Assembly: GCF_030035675.1 (NCBI RefSeq)
Contig: NC_084499.1
Location: forward strand, 20,191,953 to 20,255,952
Direction: 5' to 3'
Length of the DNA stretch: 64,000 nucleotides
Source of the DNA: Rhineura floridana
Taxonomy: Eukaryota; Chordata; Lepidosauria; Squamata; Rhineuridae
Of this stretch, positions 42,402-55,149 are shown piece by piece; the first letter of the stretch is position 1; each line of letters begins with the position of its first letter. The notes under the pieces were generated by a model that made no database searches, was not told the origin of the DNA, and saw only the letters and a program-made list of their open reading frames with translations. The translations under genes were made by a program, and so were the position numbers.

Positions 42402-42591
42402 TATACAGAACTCCAATATGGCTCAGAGGCAAAGCAGCGTGTGTGGGGTGTAGGGAGAGAGAATTTGCAGGGGAGCCGATGCAAGCATGAAGAGTGGAGC
42501 GTAATTCTCTCCCCTGCAAACCCCCTGCAAATGGCGCACACCATTGTCGTTAGAGCAACGACGGGCAGGCACCGCACTGGCTACTCCTTGA

Positions 42592-42825
42592 CAGGGATGG
42601 AAGGATCTGTTAATTTTGGTTCTCTCAATTTCTCATTTTCCCACCTTCAGTTTGCCACATGTCTGCAGCAATTTGTGGATTTCTCCTAAGAAATAAATAA
42701 ATAAATAAATAAATAAATAAACGTGTGGATTTTGAAGGATGGCTGTGTTTTCTCATCTTGTTTCGGAAAGTGCGACTTTGATAGGTTCGGCTTGAAATGC
42801 TGAATAGAAATTCTTCCCCCTCTGT
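42592..42825 (+). mobile_element. TAGGGATGG-family MITE, internally deleted
   Basis: It keeps the 5' part (AGGGATGGAAGGATCTG) and the 3' part (TGGATTTTGAAGGATGGC). The T-tract centre is replaced by an (AAAT)n run at 42689-42721. Confidence 0.7.
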
Positions 42826-42899
42826 ACTCCTGGTGCGTAGGCTACGAGGAAAAGTTGCAGCACTGGGATTTTGTAAGTGGCGATGTGGCAGAATTGTAT

Positions 42900-44684
<1,785 letters not shown>

Positions 44685-44863
44685 GTGTGGTTTCAGAACC
44701 GAAGAGCCAAATTCCGCCGAAACGAGAGAGCCATGCTAGCCAACAGGTCGGCATCACTCCTCAAATCCTACAGCCAAGATGCAGCCATTGAGCAGCCCAT
44801 GGCGCCCCGTCCAACCACCCTGAGCCCTGATTATCTCTCCTGGTCGACCACGTCCCCATACGG
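44685..44863 (+). CDS. PRRX2: PRRX2 coding exon 3: homeodomain helix 3 and linker
   Basis: This exon begins VWFQNRRAKFRRNE, which is homeodomain positions 47-60 with W48, F49, Q50, N51 and R53 intact. These make up the DNA-recognition helix, with Gln50 as in other paired-related proteins. It continues with RAMLANRSASLLKSY and a proline-rich stretch ending PDYLSWSTTSPYG. SQDAAIEQP and TLSPDYLSW match PRRX2 rather than PRRX1 (as I recall, PRRX1 has SGDVTAVEQP). The exon is 179 nt, enters in phase 0 and leaves after two bases of a glycine codon. The donor is GTAAGT at 44864. The frame is clean, with no internal stop. Confidence 0.96.
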
Positions 44864-45391
44864 GTAAGTCCGAAGCCATCTTCAGTCTTACCCAGTTCCT
44901 GTTAGGGATGGAAGAAGGGATCGCTTCCCCCTGCCCCATTCTGACCTCTCTTCGTCACAATCAGCACTGTTTCCGTTCTGCTGCAGTTTGTCTTCTGACA
45001 AAAACGTTATTTGTCTCACTGTCTGCTATTTAGCGTGACTGTTTCTGTAACTTAGGTGGGTCACGCAACACGTATTTACGTAACACGCGTGCCTTTCAGC
45101 GTACAGGAAAAGTCAAACAACATTTTTTTTAAAAGAGCAATTAATTGCGTATTGTTTGTGGATTTTAAAAACCCAACAACAAAGATGGGAACAAAAAACG
45201 ATTGTATTCACTTGACCAATTCCTGTTCCTCATCACAGGCGAACATGCAAATTGCAGCAATTTCTGCTTCCTTTTCTGTTTTTGTTGGAATTCTCCAAAA
45301 TCTGTAGTTCCTGTATGCTGGGAACTATCTAAGCTCACACAATATTCCACCACAGCCATCTGAAGCAAAAGAGCACTGATTGTTATGTTAA

Positions 45392-45566
45392 GTCACATCC
45401 ATACCATACCCTTTGAACACATGACTTCCCCCAAAGAATCCTGGGAGCTGTAGTTTACTCCTTACAGAGCTACCATCCCCAGCACCCTGAACAAACGACA
45501 GTTCCCAGGATTCTTTGGAGGAAGCCATGTGCTTAAAAGTGCTTAAAGGTATGGTGTGTATGTCAC
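45392..45566. mobile_element. Palindromic hAT-like element, family G
   Basis: GTCACATCCATACCATACCC and AAAGAATCCTGGGAGCTG on the left are matched by inverted CAGGATTCTTTGGAGG and AAAGGTATGGTGTG on the right. It lies in PRRX2 intron 3. Confidence 0.7.
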
Positions 45567-45749
45567 ACTAGGTTTCAAACAAATGGGAATGCTCATTTTG
45601 CCAGGAAGCAGGAAGAGAGAGAGATTTTAAAATCAGAATGTGCTGCTCCACTTCAAAGGAAACAGAGCCTAGACGTGTAAAGGGCTTCCACCCCCAAATC
45701 CACATAGCTTTGTCTGCTACAGAAAGTACAGATGAAGGCAGGTGCTCTA

Positions 45750-45816
45750 TCAGAGTAGTGCAACATCTGTTGGGTCCAAAGTGTGTGACCCAACACATGT
45801 TGCACTACTGATCTGA
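45750..45816 (+). other. Strong intronic hairpin
   Basis: The left arm 45750-45776 (starts TCAGAGTAGTGCAACA) pairs with the right arm 45787-45816 (contains TGTTGCACTACTGATCTGA) around a 10-nt loop. There is one mismatch and one 3-nt bulge. It lies in PRRX2 intron 3 in the sense orientation. It could be a miRNA-like stem or a small fold-back transposon. Confidence 0.7.
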
Positions 45817-46158
45817 TATGCCTAGGCTCCTACTACATACTCGCAACAAGATACTGATCTTGATAAGGAACCAAGTTTACAAAAACACAGCAAAGCAAAA
45901 TAGCTCTCAAAATACAAAAAGACACTTGCCTGCCTCTCTCTGCCCTCTCTCCAGGCAATAACACATGCCAGCCAGGCAAAGACATTCCAGGAAGGGTGTG
46001 GAACTTGGCCAGTGAGGGGTGTGGCCTGGGTAGAGTCCCCCAGGCCTGAGGCTCCCCACTCATGCCCTAGCGTTATGCTGTCAGCAATGGCTGCTCCTGG
46101 GACTTACACCTCGTCTCCCTTTCTCTCCTCCCCTCTCGCCTCTCCCCGCTTCGCCCAG

Positions 46159-46297
46159 CAACACGGTGCCTTCCTACAGTTCTGGCAGCCCTGCCACACC
46201 CACCCAAGGGGTCAACATGGCCAACAGCATCGCCAGCTTACGCCTCAAAGCCAAAGAGTTCAGCCTTCACCAGAACCAAGTGCCCACTGTGAACTGA
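46159..46297 (+). CDS. PRRX2: PRRX2 terminal coding exon 4: C-terminal OAR-type tail
   Basis: One base completes the split glycine codon. Then follow 45 residues: NTVPSYSSGSPATPTQG and the conserved VNMANSIASLRLKAKEFSL block, ending QVPTVN and TGA (46295-46297). The SIASLRLKAKEFSL block is the OAR/aristaless-type motif, which modulates activation in this family. AKEFSL rather than AKEYSL points to PRRX2. Exons 2-4 give 166 residues in frame. Human PRRX2 has 253, leaving about 87 for the unseen exon 1, which agrees with the human layout. There is no sign of an alternative terminal exon like that used by PRRX1. Confidence 0.96.
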
Positions 46298-46890
46298 CAG
46301 CGGGTCACGCAGAAGAGGCAAGCCTACTGACCGTGGTGGGTGGCGCAGAAGAGGCAAGCCTGCCTCGTTTTCCCGCCCCCCCAAGCCAGGATCTCCAGCC
46401 CTGCCTGCTTCAAGTCCAAACCTCTGGGCCGCCAAGGCCTCAGTGATCCTCACGCCAGCGACCTGAACTCCGTCGTGCACTCTCTGCCTTTCGCGCGCTG
46501 CCTTTTGTCTCCTCCACGCCCTCTCTTGAAGGCAGATATTCAGTGGAGCCCCTTTGATGAGGAGGCATATTTTCCCCTTCTTTGAACTGAAAAAAGAAAA
46601 CACCTTCCTTTTTCTTTTTCTAAACAAAATTATGTAGAGGGCCTGTTAATTCTCCAAAAAGCAAGAAGTCAGATGAATTGGCTTCAAGAAATGAAGGAAT
46701 GAGACCCACTTGCAGACTTGGCTTTAAAAGTCCAAGTGATGGGGTGGGGGGCAAGGAATACTATCAAACACTCAAGGAGCAAGGTGAGAAATGTAACCAG
46801 ATTGCCCCATGATTTATATCACTCTTGCTTGCTTGCCCACAGCTAACTTTGGTTATCCAAAGATTGCACGACTTAGGGCAAATACAATCC
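46298..46890 (+). other. PRRX2: PRRX2 3' untranslated region (end uncertain)
   Basis: This sequence follows the TGA stop. Positions 46298-46640 look free of repeats, with a direct repeat of a GCAGAAGAGGCAAGCCT-type segment near 46309 and 46347. I see no canonical AATAAA before the next repeat at 47064. AATACA near 46882 is a weak variant candidate. The 3' end is therefore a guess. Confidence 0.45.
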
Positions 46891-47060
46891 AAAAAAGGTG
46901 TTTGATTTGACATTGATAGGCTGCTAGAAAAAGAGAGAGAAAAGAACCCTTCCCTCCTGAGTGGCTAGTGGCTAGCTGAATGGCTAGTGAAAGTTTCTGA
47001 ACCCCATTGACTGGCCCAGCTCCGCAAGGTTTCATTGTACATTTAGGAGCGACCAACAAC
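46641..47060. other. Intergenic or extended 3' UTR, no recognised repeat
   Basis: I see no gene. Some of this may still belong to the PRRX2 transcript. Confidence 0.35.
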
Positions 47061-47063
47061 CAG

Positions 47064-47400
47064 GGATGGGTGGGAGAAATTCAAATTAGTTTGCATCTAA
47101 AGGCAAACTTGCTTCACCCTCTGCAGAACAATTTGCGAACCGAAACGCAGCCATCCTTTGCAGATTCTCTCTTCTCCAAGTTTTGCAGGGCAGTTCTCCA
47201 GCCAGACAAAGTGTACACAAATACATATATTAAAGTAAAGGGTGCATAAAAATGCATATATTACACCCCCCCCCAAAAGCACAACATTTGTTTTCTTAGG
47301 GAAAATTTATTTGCAAAATATGTGCATGTGAGGCCAAAACTGAATACAAAACCCAATGAAAATGTTGATGAAGTTTCATTAGGATTTTTTAAAAAAAAAA
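47064..47400 (-). mobile_element. TAGGGATGG-family MITE, reversed, 5'-truncated
   Basis: It starts GGGATGGGTGGGAGAAATTC and runs to GTTTCATTAGGATTTTTT. The remaining end is missing. Confidence 0.65.
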
Positions 47401-47418
47401 TCCCTATAGCTATACTTC

Positions 47419-47423
<5 letters not shown>

Positions 47424-47451
<28 letters not shown>
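47424..47451. repeat. (CA)n microsatellite
   Basis: There are about 14 perfect CA units. Confidence 0.95.
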
Positions 47452-47454
47452 ACC

Positions 47455-47968
47455 CCACTCCCCCCGGCTTGCCCCATTGGCAGAAAGGCTGTGTGTTCTT
47501 CAAGGCCATCTCTCAAAAACTCTGGAGTGCACAGACTCTTCTCCGGAAGAACAGGGCATGGGACACTGGGATGCTAAGTCCCAGGGAAGGATGGGACTCA
47601 GAGGCGGGTGGAGCTGTATGGATTGTACACCTCAGAGCGCAGGACAATTGTTGATCTGCATTCCATTCCCGGAGGCAACAGCACCTCCAAAACTCATCTG
47701 CACAACGAACCTGCTTGTATTCCCTCTCACCAGCAGCCATTCTGCCCCAGTCTGGGAAGAGAGAAGCTGACAAAGAGAGAAGTAGGCCAGCATTTTGGAA
47801 GCTGGGCTGAATTTGGAGGCATCTCCTTACAAAAACTGCTCCCTGCTCCCATTTGGGATTTGGTATGCACGTTTGTGTGTGTGTTTGGGGGGGGAAGGAG
47901 ACATACTGGAGCTTTTCAGTGTGTCACTGAGCTGGTGGCCACCGTTTTTTTTAGAAATGGTGGGTGGG
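47455..47968. other. No recognised feature
   Basis: A short GT run lies at 47872-47885. No gene is seen. Confidence 0.4.
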
Positions 47969-47969
47969 T

Positions 47970-48130
47970 GCCATTTTATATTTCCCAGCATGCCCCATTC
48001 TGGGGGGTATTGAAAGAAGGGGAGGGGAGGAACGGCAGCCACAAGTGATGGGTGCCATTTTGTAGGCTCCAAGTCCCGTTTCCTCAAGACGTCCCTCAGA
48101 AGAAGCCATGCTGGGAAATTGAAAAATGGC
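47970..48130. mobile_element. Inverted-repeat element, possible MITE
   Basis: GCCATTTTATATTTCCCAGC on the left and GCTGGGAAATTGAAAAATGG on the right form an inverted pair about 115 bp apart. No target duplication is clear. Confidence 0.5.
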
Positions 48131-48134
48131 TGCC

Positions 48135-49036
48135 ACTTACCTGATGGAACATTGAAGAGAACGGGCACGTTTGAGTTCCCACCTCAAATACTAAAGTGTC
48201 CCCACGTGCTACATTCAATAGGATCACTGCTATTTTGTCACAACGGTGTTGACCTACGCAGGCTTCAGAGACTCAAGCATGTCCTCTTTCCATTCCACCT
48301 CCATCCCAAGCCACAGACCCTCCTGGTCAACAGCAGGCCACACACTTGCAAGGGCTTATGGGAATCACCTCTGTGACCCACAGTTTGGAAGGGAAGTTGA
48401 CTCAATTTTGGAAGGGAAGGCTACGTTCAAAACGTTTGCGCATCACTCGATAGGAAGAACCAGGAGTGCGATGGGGTAGGGGGAAGAAGGACGCTGTTAG
48501 GACCTTTCTACATCTCTCCCCTCGCACCTGCTCACACACTTTGCACACCCAGCGAGCATTCTTACAGCCATTCACCCCACCTTCTGTCCACTGTTCCAGA
48601 GCCACGAGTGCCTTTGTTTATTAAAGGGAGACTATTTCTCCCGTGTCAGTACCATGGCCGTAGTTTACAACACGCAAGTGAATGTTTTCTGGCTAACGTT
48701 TTTGGGTGCCGAAAAAGAAAATCATAGGTGCTTGGAGTGGGGTATGTGAAATGTTCCCTGGTATGATCCCCCTAAATCTGACTTCTAGGGACCAGTTCAC
48801 TTGCCGTTTGCAGCCCCGATCCTCTGCACTGTTGAGGCCATTATTCTTGCTGCTTGTGAAACCACCTTCCTCCTCCTCCTCCTCTAGCAGCAATGGACAT
48901 TGTCTTGCACCCACTCGGATATGGCAATGTGTTGTTGCTGATGCTAGGAAGGGCCATTAAGAAAAAGGAAAGCACTGCTGCCCATGCAATACAACCTCCT
49001 ACCCCTGAAATGCCACACTGAGGGAGAGGTTGATCA
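48135..49036. other. Intergenic, no recognised feature except a (CCT)n run at 48866-48884
   Basis: No gene or interspersed repeat is recognised. Confidence 0.4.
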
Positions 49037-49044
49037 CCTGAATG

Positions 49045-49160
49045 CAGAGCTTGGAAAAGTTACTTTTTTGAACTACAACTCCCATCAGCCCCGGAGAGCA
49101 TGGCCACCGGACTGGGCTGATGGGAGTTGTAGTTCAAAAAAGTAACTTTTCCAAGCTGTG
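49045..49160. mobile_element. Fold-back hAT-like MITE, copy 2
   Basis: This 116-bp element has CAGAGCTTGGAAAAGTTACT at the left end and AGTAACTTTTCCAAGCTGTG at the right end. The 8-bp flank CCTGAATG is exactly repeated (49037-49044 and 49161-49168). It belongs to the same family as 31481-31597. Confidence 0.92.
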
Positions 49161-49259
49161 CCTGAATGTACATGAGAAGCCCATCCTCTCTTTGCGGTGC
49201 TCCCTCCCACAATTCCCCAAAAGGGTCCCTTGAAATGTTACTGTAAAGGGCACCAAAAT

Positions 49260-49770
49260 GTCACTGGGGGAAAATTTTTTCTTTTAACATGCACATAACT
49301 GGGAACTGAACCCGGCACTTTCTGCAGACGAAGTCGACCACTGAGCTATGGCCTTTTTCTCAAAAAAGTCCTCGTGGTTCTAAAGAAAGGAAATGATTTA
49401 AGAACGAAGCTGCCTTCTGCTGAGTTAGACCATTGGTCTATCTAACTCGCTGTACACTGACTGGCAGCAGCTCTCTAGGATTTCAGGCAGGGAGTCTTTT
49501 CCCCAGCCCTGCCTGGAGATGCCATTGGGGATTGAACCTGGGGCCTTCTGCGTGCAAAGCAAGTGCTCTAACCACTGAGCTACAGACCTTCCACAAGGAT
49601 ATCATTAGGAACATAAAAAGCTGCTTTATACTGAAACAGACTGTTGGTTCATCAAGCTCAGTATTGTCTGCACTGACTGGCAGTGTCTCTCCAGGATTTC
49701 AGGCAGCGGGACATTCCGGGAGAGGAATGTGGGCATTGAACTTGGGTCCTTCTGCATGCTTTTGCCCTCC
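49260..49770 (-). mobile_element. Family B SINE multimer, reversed
   Basis: There are three reversed pieces: 49260-49345 (promoter part), 49405-49592 (full unit) and 49608-49770 (3' two-thirds). The gap between the first two has a degraded form of the reversed linker (GTCCTCGTGGTTCTAAAG). Confidence 0.7.
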
Positions 49771-50573
49771 CTCATTGTGGTCTGCCATGTGCCTCTTAAG
49801 TTGGTGTGAAGGGCACTATCCCATCATCAGTACTAAATTAAGAGACAACTGCCGGTGCAGTCAGCTTCTAGATACAGAAAGGACAGGCTCCATTTTCTCC
49901 ACCTCAGTCACCAAGATGTCATGGGCCAGACTTGCTGAGAGGCGTGAATCAGGTCAGTCGGTCTTGGAATATACAAAAGATTAAATTTCTGAAGTATTTC
50001 AAGCTCAAAAGGGCAATTCTCAGAGAGACAGGGCAGGCCTGCAGATCCTGGGGGCTGTTTAATCCAAAGCAATGTTGAAACAAAAAAATGGAGGCAGGCT
50101 CCTCCTCAGGCGAAATGTTGGGAGAGATTCTGAGGGAAATAAAGCTGGTGAAAAGTCCCGGCTGTGTTTCGTGGGACCCCGTCAAAACCAAAAGAGCAAT
50201 CCTGGAATAAAGGAGCAAGGCAGGGTACAACAAGACAGAAACCGAGGCACAGCAGAGGGAGGAGACAGGGCAGTAGAGAACAGCCATCTTGCTCAGACTG
50301 AAAAGGCAGGGCATCAGAATTGGAGGTGGTTGGTTCCTGCTGTGTTCAGGTCTGATGTTGCGAGGCTGGCCAGAAGTTTCAGGACCACAGACAGCTCCAA
50401 GTGAATAAGTTGCTCCCAGAAAGGTGGAGAGTGGCTGGAGCCTCTGTCTCCAGACTTCCTCTCCCAGGCTCTGCCCTCTTGTGGCTGACTTTAGATTCAA
50501 CCCTCTGGCACGAATCTTCCACCAGTGAAAGGGGGGTGCTCACTGCCCATAATATCTGCAGGAGCCTTTGCAA
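49771..50573. other. No recognised feature
   Basis: A long - strand frame crosses 49949-50500, but it has no recognisable domain or splice context and I do not call it a gene. Confidence 0.35.
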
Positions 50574-50581
50574 GTCAGGAG

Positions 50582-50907
50582 TAGGGATGGCTGAAGAATT
50601 GGCTCTTTGCAAATTCTGATAGGAACCGAACTGATTTGCACCCTTGGGGACAAATATGCAGACTGGAATTTAGTTTCCCCCTGATTCCACCATTTCTGAA
50701 GGTTCCCCCATGTTTCCCGACTTAAGAAACAGGTTAAAAAGATGTTTACAAATGCATATTTTGAGAGGAAAAAAATACCTTTAAATGAAATGCTAATTTT
50801 CATTTGGATAATTGAGGGAAAACACACAACTCGGATTAATGTAAAATGGCATGGAATGGACTTATGAAGCAGCACTGACCAGAAAATGATTTCTTGGCCT
50901 ATCCTTA
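50582..50907 (-). mobile_element. TAGGGATGG-family MITE, short divergent subtype
   Basis: The ends are TAGGGATGG and CCTATCCTTA. The flanks GTCAGGAG and GTCAGGGA share their first six bases, a diverged 8-bp duplication. The interior is about 120 bp shorter than the main family. Confidence 0.65.
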
Positions 50908-50909
50908 GT

Positions 50910-51340
50910 CAGGGACATAAATGCCAAAGTGCCAAAAAGGAGAAATCCTGTTCCGCCAGCTCGAAAATTGAGAGGATATGATTCCAAGAGATTTCAAACG
51001 CTGCTGGTTTCAAGGAACTCTCTCCATTTCAAAATGCTGCCGGAGATGGAGGGGGCTGTAACAGCGGCCACCTGTGTCTGCCCCCATTGATTTTTTTTAA
51101 AAAAAGAAATGTCTATGCTTAGAAAATAAATATCAAATAGTTTCTACGTGCAACGTTCAAATTGCCTCCATGATTTGGGGGTGGGTGGGTTGTGCTATGA
51201 CTCATATGCGTAAGTGGAAGCGTACTTCACCAGGTGGGTGATGGGGGTGGGTGGGATTTACATGGAGAAGGGTGGAGCCAGTCAAGTCTCTAACAAAGTC
51301 TTTTGGGAACTGGACAGAACTTAAAATTTGTTGGCCAAGA
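50910..51340. other. No recognised feature
   Basis: I see no gene or repeat here. Confidence 0.4.
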
Positions 51341-51344
51341 AAGA

Positions 51345-51520
51345 ATGTAAAAACATAAGGAGAGCCTTCTGGATCAGGCCAGTGGCCCATCTAGTCCAAC
51401 ATCCTGTTCTCTTAATGGCCAGTCAGATGCCCATTAGGGGAAGCCCACAAACAGGACTTGAGTGCGCAACAGCAACTCTCCTCTCCTGGGGCTTCCTGCA
51501 CCTGGTATTCAGGAAAAGAC
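51345..51520 (-). mobile_element. CR1-type LINE 3' end, reversed
   Basis: It starts AAAACATAAGGAGAGCC and contains GGCCCATCTAGTCCAACATC and GGAAGCCCACAAACAGGAC. Confidence 0.8.
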
Positions 51521-51727
51521 TGAAAGGGGGTTGTCTGCACTATAGAGTCTGTGAATGGGATAGTGGGTCTGTAGGAAGCATTTTCACACAGCCCTGCATT
51601 TGGGCAGCCTTACCTAGGAGAAAGGTCAGCTCCAACCCTTCTTCCAGGACATATTCAGGAAGACCAGTAAAGAGAACAGAGTGTTTGCCTGCCATGACCA
51701 TGGAGTACCACTAGATGGCAGCCTCCA

Positions 51728-51890
51728 CCAATCTGGTGCCCTCCAGATATTTTGCACTACAACTCCCATCCGCCCCAGGCTTCATGGCCATGATCTCATC
51801 CACTCCAGCAACAGATGACCATGCCGGCTGAGGCTGATGGGAGTTGTAGTCCAAAGCATTGGAAGGGCACCAAATAGTTGGTGCAGGCTG
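51728..51890. mobile_element. Palindromic hAT-like element
   Basis: CACCAATCTGGTGCCCTCC on the left and GAAGGGCACCAAATAGTTGG on the right are inverted. Inner arms are CACTACAACTCCCATC and GATGGGAGTTGTAGTC. Confidence 0.7.
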
Positions 51891-52990
51891 ATCGAGGGTG
51901 CTTTGCAAACTGCTTTGGAAAAAATTGAGTTCATCTGAAAGTAGTGGAAGGAGTGAGTGAGTACAGCTTTGGAAATAATATACTGTCCTTTCTAAATGCA
52001 CGTCTAGACTGGTCATTATGCCCCTCTGCCGCCAAGATATTAATGAAAACCTGAAGGGTTGGAGAATGACAAGCCACTAGCAATTTGGAGTTGCCAGCTC
52101 TTCATATATGTACACACACACACACACACACACACACTTGTGAAAAAAGAAAGAATCTGTGCTGTTGTTGCTAATGGTGAGAGACTGCTGGAGAATTTAT
52201 CCTCTCCGGTATAAAATTCAGTTCAATGTTTTTCTTCTCTCCCCCGCCCCCTCATTTCTCTACCCACAAATAGGGTGGACAAGTTTTGAGGCTGTTTACA
52301 AACAGCTGTAGCCTTTTCAGGCAACCTTCTGCAAGTGCTGGTCTCTAGGAATTAGATGGTTCTTAAAATTCCCTGGGGAGAGGGCTTAACTATCAAACCA
52401 GTTAGATCTGCAACATGCAACGGATATTTTTATTAAGAAATTTGGAGCGTTCACTGGAAATGAGTAACAAGTATAGACAACAAACCATAAGCTAGCTTCA
52501 TTTTAACGCTGGTGCACTTCCCTCATCCTGCAAGCATCTTACATACACCTATGTAATGTTAGATGCCTGCCAACATTGTATTGTGCAGTCCACACCCCAC
52601 TTCTGTGCAGTGAAGAATTCCAGGAATAGTACAGCACTATTTCGTTTCCCTTGGACAAGAATACAGTGAAAACCTTTGGTGTTTTCGTAATATTTGTTTA
52701 TTTACAAATGTACAGGCAGAGTGGACTCCTAAAGCAGGCAGCACAACTACTAGTCCTGCATCAATTCCTCAAAAATGCTTTTCTATCACCCAAATCTCTC
52801 CACCCGCCACCACTTCAAAATGCAAACCAGCCCTTCTAGATGTCTCCGTCCCTTTCCAAGCATTGATGGGTGTCGCTCTCCAAAGTATAGTTCAAAAGAC
52901 AAGAGCCATCAAGGAACATCCCATACGTTGGTTAAGTCTTTGGGACACCTAGTCGTGTCTGGTCAGGCAAAATCATAGCTGGCCATATTT
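51891..52990. other. Intergenic, no recognised feature except (CA)n at 52112-52137
   Basis: No gene or interspersed repeat is recognised. Confidence 0.4.
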
Positions 52991-52994
52991 GTAA

Positions 52995-53140
52995 ATCAAG
53001 ACCACCAAACTTGTGATGGGTTGCATCAAACATTAGTCCTACTCAGACTAGACCCACTGAAATTAATAGATCTAAGATAGTCCTGTACATTAATTTCAGT
53101 GAGCTTATTCTGAGCATGGCTAATGTTGAATACATCCAAT
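52995..53140. mobile_element. Short palindromic element, family E
   Basis: CATTAGTCCTACTCAGACTA with GACCCACTGAAATTAATAGA is inverted against ATTAATTTCAGTGAGC and GAGCATGGCTAATG. Confidence 0.55.
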
Positions 53141-53149
53141 GCTACTGAA

Positions 53150-53412
53150 GTCTTGCCTTTCCCGAGCAGCCATGATATGGAACCACATCACAGAAAAAAG
53201 GAGCTCATCTGCATCTGAAGGATCCCTCAGCACAGTGGGGAGGTATCACCTTTTCCCAGGCAAGCTTTTGTGCTTTCCACAGCGGCATACGAAGCAGAAA
53301 TTCAACAGGTAATGCTCTCTGTATCTCACATCCTGGATGTGGCAAGCACCTCTGCCCCCTAGTCTTCGTCTGAACAGTGTGGATATCTGTAACAATGGAG
53401 CCTTGCTTCCAC
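53150..53412. other. No recognised feature
   Basis: I see no gene or repeat here. Confidence 0.4.
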
Positions 53413-53755
53413 TAGGGACAGAGGGAAATTCAGCTCAGGTCGCATTTAAAGTTAAATCTACCTAATTTGCACTTCTTGAAATGACATGTGAAAAAAAAAT
53501 CCCACACAATCATCCTTTGAAATCTGCACTTTTTAGATTTTTTCACTTGTGTTCTCCAAGCAAGTAATGTGGTCAAAATGCGTATACTAGATAAAGTGTG
53601 CATAAAAATGCATATATTATTACATTAGGGGAATTTGCTTGCAAAAATGTATATTTTGGGCAAAAATGCAGACAAAAATGTGGCTCTTAGGAGAAAGCCA
53701 CATTTAAATGCTGATGGATTTTCAGGACTTAAAAAAAATCTGGAGAAATGAATTG
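53413..53755 (-). mobile_element. TAGGGATGG-family MITE, reversed, truncated
   Basis: It starts TAGGGACAGAGGGAAATTC and ends near GGAGAAATGAATTGAGGAG. Confidence 0.65.
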
Positions 53756-54690
53756 AGGAGTGGCAACCCGGAATCACCCTGATGGGTTCAATAATGGCCA
53801 AATAAACATCCATATAGGAATGGTGCTGCCAAGGCAGCCAGAGGCAAAGTGAGCGTATTTTAGATGGCATTTTAATTCAGAAAGTCAATTAAGCAGCATA
53901 AAGTGCTATGGACCCCTGTTCCCACCAAGGGGCACTGTTGCAATACAAAGCAAAGCTGCACCAAGTTCAGATGGCAGACTTTGCCAGAATGCGCCTCAGG
54001 GCTGGATCCAAACAAGGCTACCAAAAACCAGTCTTTTCCTTGCAATTGTGGCCCAGAAATCGAAGCAGCCCTGGACTGCACACATCCAACCCAGTCAGAG
54101 CTAAACAGTCCTGTACTTCTTGGCAAGTTCATGAGCTCGATTTCTTTTGGAGTGGGCAGTGCAAACAAACAAAAAAAGGTATCAAAGGGGCCATCTACCC
54201 ATTGTACAGACATGGTAAACCAATTCTCTCAAAATGGATGATGCTTCCTCACCCTGCCTGAGGTGAGCAGCATTATTGACGTGGTCTTGCATAATCTCTC
54301 GGAGGGAGGCTCAGAAGGTGCAAGACAGAGGGCCTTTGCACTTTGAAAACAGAATAAAAACCTATGCTGATCAGTGCAGACCAGTGATTTGTATTCAGTG
54401 CAGCCACTTGCACGCTAGCCGCAAAGCCACTGGGCGGGGCGCACCAGGGCTTACTCTATATTCAGGGCTCAGCCTACAAGGGCTTAGTTCACACTGCATT
54501 CCATTTACTCAATCGTGCATAGTTTTCAGGGAGAGGTCATTTCCTCATCTTTTAATCTTATCATTCTGAACCCACAATGACTGCCTTACCAGTAGACAGG
54601 CAAGGATTTTGTGTGCCTGATTTCCCAAATGCAGTGCCAAGGACGAACTACAGCATGGCCTGAGAAGTAAACAACAGCAGGATCACCTCT
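53756..54690. other. Unassigned; overlapping frames at 53900-54260
   Basis: Two overlapping + strand frames of 112-117 codons cross 53903-54261, with a CNCGPEIEAALDCTHP peptide reminiscent of LINE C-termini. Neither is convincing as a host gene. Possibly an old LINE scrap. Confidence 0.25.
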
Positions 54691-54698
54691 CTCCCTAC

Positions 54699-55119
54699 GA
54701 GGTATGGGGGAGCAATTCAGCTCACATTCAAAGCCGCATTTGTCAAATTCGCACTTTTCCGAAACAATATGAGAACTCAAACACAGCCGTCCTTCGAAAT
54801 TCACATGTATCCAAATGTTTGCACTGCACTGTGCCAACCAACCGACATTTACCAAAATGCATCTGTTGGGGAGGGTGTGTATAAAAACGAATATATCCAT
54901 GAAAATAACATACCAAAAATGTGAGGAGAAATGGCTTGCAAAAAGTTGCTCGTCAGTCAAAACTGCATACAATAAATTTGCACTAAAATACTGAAGAATT
55001 TTCATGAGGATTTTTTTTTAAAAAAATTGCAAATTGCTAAAGAAATGTGGAGAACTGAATGTAAGAGTGGAAAAACGAGAAGCTGAGAGAACCGAAATGG
55101 ACAGATCTTTCCATCTCTA
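54699..55119 (-). mobile_element. TAGGGATGG-family MITE, reversed, nearly full length
   Basis: It runs from GAGGTATGGGGGAGCAATTC to TTTCCATCTCTA. The flanks CTCCCTAC (54691-54698) and CCTCCTAC (55120-55127) agree at six of eight positions. Confidence 0.75.
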
Positions 55120-55149
55120 CCTCCTACATACACACCTGGTACTCTAAAA

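Larger units (their letters stand above)
44864..46158 (+). other. PRRX2: PRRX2 intron 3
   Basis: The donor is GTAAGT at 44864 and the acceptor TTCGCCCAG ends at 46158 behind a CT-rich tract (46110-46157). The intron carries a palindromic hAT-like element (45392-45566) and a near-perfect 67-nt hairpin (45750-45816). The rest, including 44870-45390, shows no repeat I recognise. Confidence 0.9.

Noticed and set aside
49433-49984. 183-codon + strand frame
   Set aside because: It mostly translates two reversed SINE copies.
49949-50500. 183-codon - strand frame
   Set aside because: No known domain, no splice signals of note and an amino-acid mix like random sequence; no support for a gene.
53903-54261. 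Two overlapping frames as a host gene
   Set aside because: No consistent frame or domain; at best an old LINE scrap.
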